From Woeseia sp. (GTDB lineage Bacteria > Pseudomonadota > Gammaproteobacteria > Steroidobacterales > Woeseiaceae): a stretch of DNA of 7,095 nucleotides. The notes below the pieces were generated by a model, which worked only from the letters and a program-made list of their open reading frames with translations, was not told the DNA's origin and did not search any database. The stretch lies in contig QIHS01000249.1 of assembly GCA_003229095.1 (NCBI GenBank), forward strand, positions 1-7,095. The letters are read 5' to 3'. Below, piece by piece: positions 1 through 6,079 of this stretch. Position 1 is the first letter of the stretch. Every line of letters begins with the position of its first letter. The position numbers and the translations under genes are program-made.

Positions 1-4
1 CGCT

Positions 5-1153
5 TTAACGCAAGGCCCGGATGCCGTCGTCAAGGCCACCGAGCGTCAGCGGATACATGCGATCTTCCATCAGGTCTCGCGTTAGTTTGATCGAAGGCGT
101 GAAATCCCAGCGCTCTTCAGGCTCGGGGTTCAACCAGATGGCTTTCGGGAAAACGCTGAGTAAACGCTTGATCCAGACAGCGCCGGGCTCTTCGTTCCAA
201 TGCTCTACGCTGCCTCCCGCATACACGATTTCATACGGGCTCATGGTGGCATCGCCAACGAACACCAGTTTGTAGTCCTTGCCATATTTGTGTGTGACGT
301 CCACCGTCGGAACTTTCCACAGACTTTCATAGATGAAGTTATGAAAGTAGAAATACTCCAGGTGCTTGAACTCCGTTTTGGAGGCGGAAAAAAGCTCTTC
401 GCATATTCGTACGTGGTCGTCCATTGAGCCGCCGATATCGAGGCACAACAATACTTTGACCGCATTGTGTCGTTCCGGAACCATACGAATATCGAGCAGC
501 CCTGCATTGCGCGCTGTCTTGTCAATCGTATCTTGCAAATCAAGCTGATCTGCCGCGCCTTCGCGCGCGAACTTTCGCAGTTTTCGCAGAGCAACTTTGA
601 TGTTGCGCGTTCCCAGTTCAACGCTGTCGTCCAGATTTTTGAATTCGCGACGATCCCATACTTTGGTCGCACGGCGATGACGCGACCCCTTTTGCCCGAT
701 ACGCACCCCTTCCGGGTTGTAGCCATAGGCACCGAATGGTGATGTGCCCGCCGTACCAATCCACTTATTGCCACCTTCGTGGCGCTCGTCCTGCTCGTCC
801 AGGCGTTCCTGCAATGCCCTCATGAGTTCTTCGAATCCGCCTAACGCCTCAATTCGCGCCCGTTCTTCTTCGGAAAGCAACAGCTCGGCCTGTTTTCGCA
901 GCCACTCATCAGGTAACTCCTCAGCCAGCGATTTGAGGGTGTCTTCAATCCCCCGGAAGTGCGCAGCAAAGATTCGGTCATATCGGTCAAACTTCGACTC
1001 ATCCTTGACCAGGCAGGTTCGCGACAGATAGTAGAAGTCATCAACACTTTGCCCGGCAACATTCTGTTTCATGGCTTCAAGCAGCGTCAGCAACTCGGTG
1101 ATGGACGGCTTCATGCCCCCTTCCCTGAGCATGAAAAAGAATTGAATGAGCAT
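5..1153 (-). CDS. VWA-domain protein (COG3825-like), MoxR partner
   Basis: A 382-residue cytoplasmic protein with no signal peptide or membrane segment. The N-terminal half is helical and charged: a conserved-looking opening (MLIQFFFMLR) and a DDFYYLSRTCLVKDESKFDR stretch at 38-57, then an acidic, Arg-rich region around 80-130. The C-terminal half is a von Willebrand factor A fold. Its metal site (MIDAS) reads DIGGSMDDH at 239-247, so the first Ser of the usual DxSxS is Gly. VGDATMSPYE at 299-308 probably supplies a further metal ligand. From family knowledge, proteins of this type sit beside a MoxR ATPase and are thought to be adaptors that bring it to a client. The client here is unknown. 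The start lies 6 bases after the MoxR stop, without a Shine-Dalgarno sequence, which suggests translational coupling. An internal ATG at 1114 follows AGGGAAGGGGG, but the first start is preferred because the opening residues resemble family members. The stop is TAA at 7-5. Confidence 0.87.
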   Translation of the reverse strand: MLIQFFFMLREGGMKPSITELLTLLEAMKQNVAGQSVDDFYYLSRTCLVKDESKFDRYDRIFAAHFRGIEDTLKSLAEELPDEWLRKQAELLLSEEERARIEALGGFEELMRALQERLDEQDERHEGGNKWIGTAGTSPFGAYGYNPEGVRIGQKGSRHRRATKVWDRREFKNLDDSVELGTRNIKVALRKLRKFAREGAADQLDLQDTIDKTARNAGLLDIRMVPERHNAVKVLLCLDIGGSMDDHVRICEELFSASKTEFKHLEYFYFHNFIYESLWKVPTVDVTHKYGKDYKLVFVGDATMSPYEIVYAGGSVEHWNEEPGAVWIKRLLSVFPKAIWLNPEPEERWDFTPSIKLTRDLMEDRMYPLTLGGLDDGIRALR

Positions 1154-1159
1154 GAGAAT

Positions 1160-2017
1160 TTATCGGGGCGACGAATGCCGATCGAGAAAGACCAGTTGCT
1201 CGAACAAGTGGACATCCTGCTCGTTCTTCAGCAATGCACCGTAAAGCGGCGGAATCGCGCTGCGTGAATCTCCGGAACGCAAGATTTCCGGCGGGATGTC
1301 TTCTGCAACCAGCAGCTTTATCCAGTCAAGTAACTCGGATGTCGACGGTTTCTTCTTAAGACCGCGCACGTCGCGAATCTTGTAGAAAGCGTCCAGCGCT
1401 TCTTTTAGCAGGGTCTTTTTCAGTTTGGGATAGTGCACATCAACGATGTCCGCCATCGTATTTTTGTCTGGAAACTTGATGTAATGGAAGAAACAGCGGC
1501 GCAGGAACGCGTCCGGCAATTCTTTTTCATTGTTGCTGGTGATGATGACGACAGGACGATTGCGCGCCTTGACGAGTTGCTTGGTCTCGTAGACAAAAAA
1601 TTCCATTCGATCCAGTTCCTGCAAGAGATCGTTCGGAAATTCGATATCGGCTTTGTCTATCTCATCGATCAGCAGGACCGGTTGCTTATCGGACGCAAAA
1701 GCCTCCCAGACTTTGCCGCGAATAATGTAGTTTGCGATATCGTGAACCCGATCGTCTCCAAGCTGGGAATCGCGCAATCTCGCAACGGCGTCGTAATCGT
1801 ACAGCCCCTGTTGTGCCTTGGTGGTCGATTTAATGTGCCATTCGAAAAGCGGTTTGCCGAGCGCATTCGCAACCTCGATTGCCAGTTGCGTCTTGCCTGT
1901 GCCCGGCTCACCCTTGATCAGAATAGGTCGCTCCAGCGTGACCGCTGCATTGACCGCCATTTTCAAGTCATCGGTCACAATATAGGTCGCGGTACTGGCG
2001 AATTTTTTGTCAGTCAT
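1160..2017 (-). CDS. MoxR-type AAA+ ATPase
   Basis: A 285-residue single-domain AAA+ ATPase of the MoxR class (COG0714). Visible motifs are Walker A GEPGTGKT at 36-43, Walker B VLLIDEID at 114-121, sensor 1 TSNN at 160-163, and the Arg-finger region FLRRC at 171-175. HIKSTTKAQQGLYDYDAVAR at 61-80 is typical of the subgroup paired with VWA proteins. The sensor-2 position shows PSTSELLDW (224-232) with no obvious Arg. I believe this is a subgroup trait, not damage. MoxR proteins hydrolyse ATP to remodel or activate other proteins, often with metal insertion, usually with a VWA partner as in RavA-ViaA, NorQ-NorD and CbbQ-CbbO. The partner here is encoded 6 bases downstream. The start ATG at 2017 has a weak GGAA seven bases upstream and overlaps the stop of a 25-codon frame as TGATG. 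The open frame continues upstream but has no ATG, GTG or TTG in the intergenic stretch, so this start is the best choice. Confidence 0.93.
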   Translation of the reverse strand: MTDKKFASTATYIVTDDLKMAVNAAVTLERPILIKGEPGTGKTQLAIEVANALGKPLFEWHIKSTTKAQQGLYDYDAVARLRDSQLGDDRVHDIANYIIRGKVWEAFASDKQPVLLIDEIDKADIEFPNDLLQELDRMEFFVYETKQLVKARNRPVVIITSNNEKELPDAFLRRCFFHYIKFPDKNTMADIVDVHYPKLKKTLLKEALDAFYKIRDVRGLKKKPSTSELLDWIKLLVAEDIPPEILRSGDSRSAIPPLYGALLKNEQDVHLFEQLVFLDRHSSPR

Positions 2018-2094
2018 CAGTCGTTTCCGATTCGGCTTTTGTACCGGCCAAGTATCGATGTTGGTCCATTCAGGTTCAAGCAGGTATTGCTCAT
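2017..2094 (-). CDS. Possible small ORF (25 aa) bridging acylase and MoxR genes
   Basis: A 25-codon frame starting MSNTCLNLNG and ending SRIGND fills the gap between the acylase and MoxR genes. Its ATG shares bases with the acylase stop (ATGA at 2094-2091) and its TGA overlaps the MoxR start (TGATG at 2019-2015). Both junctions are classic translational-coupling geometries. The peptide is hydrophilic, has one Cys, no membrane segment and no recognisable family. It has no clear Shine-Dalgarno of its own, so it would depend on ribosomes ending the acylase. A frame this short can arise by chance, and another frame over the same bases is also open, so protein coding is uncertain. It could serve only to carry ribosomes to the MoxR start. 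Confidence 0.25.
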   Translation of the reverse strand: MSNTCLNLNGPTSILGRYKSRIGND

Positions 2095-4463
2095 TGCGTT
2101 GCTGCGGGCTTTAGCGTCAACGTGTGCATTGGCTCGCCCGGCAGAAATGGCGTCGCGCGCCCATGCACCCAGTCATCGTGTCCCAGGCGGTAGTAGTCAG
2201 ACAGCGGATGCCCGCTCTGACCGGCAGGAATGTGCAGGTAACCATTGGCTTCATCGCCCGGCGAGACCGCAAATCGTTCCGATGCGCCAAAAGACGATGA
2301 CTGCGCACGCGGTACATTTGAGTCGCCAGCCAGTTGATCTGCCGGCATATCAATCCAGCGTGACAAAAACGGAATCGCCCGACTCAATGGATGGCGTATT
2401 GCCGCCGTATTCAGCTCACCCCAGGTGCGCATTTCGAGGCCATCGGTGTAGTTTTGCGCGTAATACTCGATATTCGTGTCGATTGCCTGCAACAACAGGT
2501 CGTCCCAGTCCGCATACTCGTCGGTCAACAGGTGAACGGGCTTTTGCGTCACCAGCGACCAAAGCGGACCTTCAAACTGGTTGCTGATTCTCAGTCGTGT
2601 ATCTTCGCCGTATTTGTCCAGCACCGGACGCATCATCATCGCGATGGCCTGTTGCCGAACCTCGATGCGAAATGCCCTCACAAGTCGGTAACCCGTCGAT
2701 TCCGGCGCGGCTCGGGGGATCCAGTCCAGCACCAGCTGACGATACTCTGTTCGACCCGCGTCTCCGGCTATCGCGGACGATGTCAACGTCGCAAGCAACA
2801 GCTCGCGCCATCGGTTCAGGAAAAGCGCAGCGTCATCCAACTGAATTGCGAGCATATCCTCAGGCGAGAACTCGTCTATCGCAAACAGGCCGTCACGTAT
2901 TTGCGTCGCGCGGGCGCCCAGGTCATAGCCGCCATCACCGATGATGTTCAGCGCCTCTCCGTCAACCACTCTGCCGTTCGCTGTCCAGATGCGGCCGGAC
3001 TCAGGATTCAGGATGCGCGGATATTGTTCGGCAGGAACCCAGCCATCCCATCCTTCGCGCTCACTCCAGTCCGCCGGCAACTGTGAGCTAGCGCCAACGC
3101 GACGTGGAATCCTGCCGGCAATCGTCCAGCCGATGTTGCCCTCGGCATCGCCAACCACAAAATTCTGCGGCGGCATGCCAATTCGATTGCCAACGTCCAT
3201 CGCTGCCTCAACATTCGACACTGCTTCCAGATCCAGGTGGCCGAGATTCACAGCGTCAATATGATGCGCAATCCAGCTCACCGCGATCAACTGTTCGGGC
3301 GCCGCGTTAGTCTCAAGTAGCGGACCCCAGACTGTTTCGCGGACTTGTAGAATTTCCGGCGGCTGGTCTTTCACCAGGATGATTTCCTGGTGCGTCACGA
3401 TCGACTTTTGTCCATCCGGTGTTAGGTAGGTACCCGGTGCGTCACCCGGCTTGATGACAACCGCGTCCGTCCAGTCGCCATAGCTATTGGTGTTCGCCCA
3501 GGCGACCTGTCCATTGCTGCCTGCAACAAGAATCGGCGTTCCCGGCAGCGTCACCCCATTGAGGTCAATCGCCGTGTCCCCGGTGACGCGCAAGCGTGCC
3601 CGATAAAAAATGCCTGTTGCGGAGATGTCCAGATGCATGTCATTGGCGACGATCGCTGCACCGTTTTTCGTCAGGTGTCCCGCAACTGCCCAGTTGTTAC
3701 TGCCCGGTATAGGCTGTTCGAGCCAGTCTTTCGAGACGCTGGCGGTGTTTGTCCCGCGCAGGATGAACTCCTCAGGCCCCGGCAATTGAATGGCATCTCG
3801 CGCGCTGCCGGTGATCGGTGCGTCCCATTCTGTGCCCGCAGGAAACAGCCAGTTAAAAGCAGCCTCAGGAAGCGCGCTGTGAGCAAGCCCGCGGCGCACA
3901 TCCCGGTTCGCGGTCGAATCATTCAGATCCAGGAACATTGCGTATACCACCAACAAAGAGTCGGCCTGCTGCCACGGACGCGGCTCGGTGCGGAGTAAAT
4001 AGTATTCGAATGGCTTCACGCCGAGCCCGGTTAGCCCGTCATTTACGCCGTCTGCGTACGCCTGCAGGACAAGCTCTTCCGCGGGCTCCAGATTCATCAA
4101 AACCTGCTTGGCCCGGCTACGAAAACGGTGCAGGCGGGACTGCTTATCAATGCCTAACGCAATTTCTCCGAATATTTCGGCAAGCTCGCCCGATGCTTTT
4201 CGCCGCGTGAGATCCATCTGGAAAAACCGATCCTGGCCATGTGCATATCCGGTCGCATACGCAAGATCGAAGCGATTGTTCGCGGTGATAACAGGAATGC
4301 CGCTGGCGTCGCGTTCAATACTCACCTCAGCACGCAGGTGACGAACCGTGATCTCACCGTCCAGTTGCGGCAGACTTCTTGCCAATACGATGTAAACAAC
4401 AGCAACGCTGACCACGACCAGCGTAGCTGCAACAACCAGGAACCTGACGAGCATTCTTTTCAT
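2091..4463 (-). CDS. Penicillin-acylase-family Ntn hydrolase (N-acyl amidase), membrane-anchored
   Basis: A 790-residue penicillin acylase family precursor (COG2366) of full family length. Residues 5-28 are a hydrophobic segment after MKR with no clear AxA cleavage site, so a signal anchor with the enzyme in the periplasm is likely. The alpha-chain region has DRFFQMDLTRRKASGELAEI at 78-97. Self-cleavage should occur in PIPG|SNNW (251-258), freeing Ser255 as the catalytic N-terminal nucleophile of a 536-residue beta chain. Consistent catalytic neighbours are His277 (beta-23, in NDMHL), Ala323 (beta-69) and Asn496 in TANGR (probable oxyanion-hole Asn). GQSGHPLSDYY at 748-758 is the conserved C-terminal block. 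The family hydrolyses amide bonds of beta-lactams, acyl-homoserine lactones, cyclic lipopeptides or other N-acyl compounds, and the substrate cannot be read from sequence. The start has AAGG (4473-4470) six bases upstream. It lies 31 bases after pyruvate kinase with no terminator, so co-transcription is likely. Confidence 0.93.
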   Translation of the reverse strand: MKRMLVRFLVVAATLVVVSVAVVYIVLARSLPQLDGEITVRHLRAEVSIERDASGIPVITANNRFDLAYATGYAHGQDRFFQMDLTRRKASGELAEIFGEIALGIDKQSRLHRFRSRAKQVLMNLEPAEELVLQAYADGVNDGLTGLGVKPFEYYLLRTEPRPWQQADSLLVVYAMFLDLNDSTANRDVRRGLAHSALPEAAFNWLFPAGTEWDAPITGSARDAIQLPGPEEFILRGTNTASVSKDWLEQPIPGSNNWAVAGHLTKNGAAIVANDMHLDISATGIFYRARLRVTGDTAIDLNGVTLPGTPILVAGSNGQVAWANTNSYGDWTDAVVIKPGDAPGTYLTPDGQKSIVTHQEIILVKDQPPEILQVRETVWGPLLETNAAPEQLIAVSWIAHHIDAVNLGHLDLEAVSNVEAAMDVGNRIGMPPQNFVVGDAEGNIGWTIAGRIPRRVGASSQLPADWSEREGWDGWVPAEQYPRILNPESGRIWTANGRVVDGEALNIIGDGGYDLGARATQIRDGLFAIDEFSPEDMLAIQLDDAALFLNRWRELLLATLTSSAIAGDAGRTEYRQLVLDWIPRAAPESTGYRLVRAFRIEVRQQAIAMMMRPVLDKYGEDTRLRISNQFEGPLWSLVTQKPVHLLTDEYADWDDLLLQAIDTNIEYYAQNYTDGLEMRTWGELNTAAIRHPLSRAIPFLSRWIDMPADQLAGDSNVPRAQSSSFGASERFAVSPGDEANGYLHIPAGQSGHPLSDYYRLGHDDWVHGRATPFLPGEPMHTLTLKPAATQ

Positions 4464-4494
4464 TTCTTGCCTTTATTCGGGTATTGCGCGAAGT

Positions 4495-5931
4495 TCAGAC
4501 GGACCCACTGACCTCGACAATCTGCATTGAATTGGTGCTGCCGGAGACACCGCTCAAGTCGCCCTTCGTGAAGATGACGTGATCGCCCTCTTCAACGAGC
4601 CGATTATTGAGCAGTGTTGAGAAAATACTGCGATACAGAAGGTGCTTATCCGTTTCCTCTATCGAAAATGACACCGGGTATACACCTCGATAAAGCGTCA
4701 CCCTGCGACTGGTCGCATCATGTGGCGTAAAAGCGTAGATCGGGATGTCAGATCGAATTCTCGACATCCACAGGGTCGTCGAACCGGATTCTGTCAGCGC
4801 GATGATCGCTCTCACATTCAGGTGATTTGCGGTGTACATCACTGCCATCGCTATCGCCTCATCAACCTCCTTGAATCGGTCATCGAGACGATGTGTGGTT
4901 CGCCCTCTTGCCAGCGAGTGTTTTTCGGCACCGACGCACACATTACTCATGGCCGATACTACGGCAACAGGGTATTTTCCAACCGCGGTTTCGGCCGACA
5001 ACATGACGGCGTCCGTACCATCCATCACTGCGTTCGCGACATCAGATACTTCCGCCCTTGTCGGCGTCGGACTGTTGATCATCGACTCCATCATTTGTGT
5101 CGCGGTGATGACGACCTTATTCTTGCGGCGAGTGAGTCTGATAATATTCTTCTGCATGCCGGTCAATTCTGCATAGCCCATTTCGACACCAAGATCGCCT
5201 CGCGCAACCATAATGGCATCGGCGGCGTCGATAATAGAGTCAATACAGTCCAGCGCCTCGGCTCTTTCAATCTTGGCAATAATCGCACCGTTTCCTCCGG
5301 CGGTCCGCAACAGGTCGCGGGCTTCACGGACGTCATCGGCGCTGCGTACGAATGAGACAGCAAGATAGTCCATCTGCATCTCGGCGGCGAAGCGAATGTC
5401 CGAACGGTCCTTGTCGGTCAACGCAGGCGCGGACAGGCCACCGCCCTCGCGATTGATTCCTTTGTGGTCAGACAGCACGCCGCCTACCAACACAGTGCAG
5501 TGAATCCTTGTGCCATCAACCCGCTCAACTTTGAGTGTCATCTGGCCATCATTGAGCAACAGGATGTCGTTCTGGTTGACATCTTTGTGCAAGTCCTCAT
5601 ACGCGACACCCACACCGTCCTGGTTGCCATCACTCTCGCCGATAGAGGCGTCAATGAAAAATCTGTCGCCAACATTCAGAATCACGCTATTGTTTTCGAA
5701 TCTTCGAATACGAATCTTCGGTCCCTGCAGATCGCCAATGACGCCGATGACACAGCCGCTTTTCTCCGCCACCTCGCGCAAACGCAGCAGGCGCTCCTTC
5801 TGTTGCGCCTGGTCGCCATGGGAAAAGTTGAAACGTGCCAGGTTGAGGCCCGCCTCCATCATGTCGCCCAGCGTTGCAAGGTCATCCGTTGCCGGGCCGA
5901 GGGTGGCAATTATCTTCGTTCGTCTTCGCAT
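4495..5931 (-). CDS. pyk: Pyruvate kinase (PykA type)
   Basis: Pyruvate kinase transfers phosphate from phosphoenolpyruvate to ADP, giving pyruvate and ATP in the last step of glycolysis, in the cytoplasm. The 478 residues match the normal bacterial length and the resemblance to E. coli PykA is strong throughout. Visible motifs are RRTKIIATLGPAT at 3-15, the substrate and potassium site ARFNFSH at 32-38, GDLQGPKIR at 66-74, the catalytic Lys220 and metal-binding Glu222 in IIAKIERAEA, ARGDLG at 243-248 with metal-binding Asp246, ATQMMESM at 277-284 with the catalytic Thr278, and PTRAEVSDVANAV at 290-302. The C-terminal regulatory domain (about 350-478) ends in a GSTNSMQIVEV strand. The ATG at 5931 lacks a Shine-Dalgarno sequence. 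No in-frame ATG, GTG or TTG lies between it and the upstream in-frame TAA, so it is the only sensible start. It is the first gene of the leftward cluster. Confidence 0.97.
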   Translation of the reverse strand: MRRRTKIIATLGPATDDLATLGDMMEAGLNLARFNFSHGDQAQQKERLLRLREVAEKSGCVIGVIGDLQGPKIRIRRFENNSVILNVGDRFFIDASIGESDGNQDGVGVAYEDLHKDVNQNDILLLNDGQMTLKVERVDGTRIHCTVLVGGVLSDHKGINREGGGLSAPALTDKDRSDIRFAAEMQMDYLAVSFVRSADDVREARDLLRTAGGNGAIIAKIERAEALDCIDSIIDAADAIMVARGDLGVEMGYAELTGMQKNIIRLTRRKNKVVITATQMMESMINSPTPTRAEVSDVANAVMDGTDAVMLSAETAVGKYPVAVVSAMSNVCVGAEKHSLARGRTTHRLDDRFKEVDEAIAMAVMYTANHLNVRAIIALTESGSTTLWMSRIRSDIPIYAFTPHDATSRRVTLYRGVYPVSFSIEETDKHLLYRSIFSTLLNNRLVEEGDHVIFTKGDLSGVSGSTNSMQIVEVSGSV

Positions 5932-6079
5932 GGGCGCAATTATTGCACACGTTAATTAGTATCGCGCCGCGCATTCTCATTGCCGCTCGCGGCGACCTCC
6001 GGCTCGCTACTGTCGCGGACCGGCAAAACCGTTATGCTGAACCTTCCATTACAAGACTGATTAGGGTCCGCAAACCATC
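5932..6079. promoter_or_regulatory. Divergent intergenic region between pyk and the PhoX-like gene
   Basis: These 148 bases separate two genes pointing away from each other, so start signals for both should lie here. An AT-rich island (gttaattagtat, 5951-5962) stands out. On the minus strand it gives GATACTAAT, a weak -10-like sequence for pyk with no good -35. For the plus strand, TATGCT at 6033-6038 is a possible -10 with a poor -35-like CTGTCG at 6010-6015. A perfect inverted repeat, GCCGC-TC-GCGGC, covers 5982-5993. I see no PHO box (tandem CTGTCAT-type repeats) or other named operator. The promoter role is inferred from gene layout, and the individual elements are guesses. Confidence 0.5.

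Noticed and set aside
2018..2090. Possible upstream extension of MoxR, since its frame stays open through the gap.
   Set aside because: No ATG, GTG or TTG occurs in that frame in the gap, and the protein from 2017 already begins as family members do.
1433..2587. Long plus-strand open frame (384 codons) opposite the MoxR gene and the end of the acylase gene.
   Set aside because: It is antisense to two genes with clear family motifs, spans their junction, and its translation shows no recognisable domain. It is a shadow of their codon bias.
2391..3086. 231-codon plus-strand open frame opposite the acylase gene.
   Set aside because: It lies wholly antisense to a well-supported coding region, and its translation is rich in Arg, Gln and Cys with no family features.
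4720..5355. 211-codon plus-strand open frame opposite pyruvate kinase.
   Set aside because: It is antisense to strongly conserved pyruvate kinase motifs, and its translation is rich in His, Arg and Cys with no domain.
5697..5720. Ten-base direct repeat cgaatcttcg, two copies 14 bases apart.
   Set aside because: It falls within pyruvate kinase where the protein reads IRIRRFE. The repeat follows from similar codons for similar residues.
6034..6060. Nine-codon frame (ATG to TGA) upstream of the PhoX-like gene.
   Set aside because: It is very short, with no ribosome-binding sequence and no leader-peptide features such as repeated codons or an attenuator hairpin.
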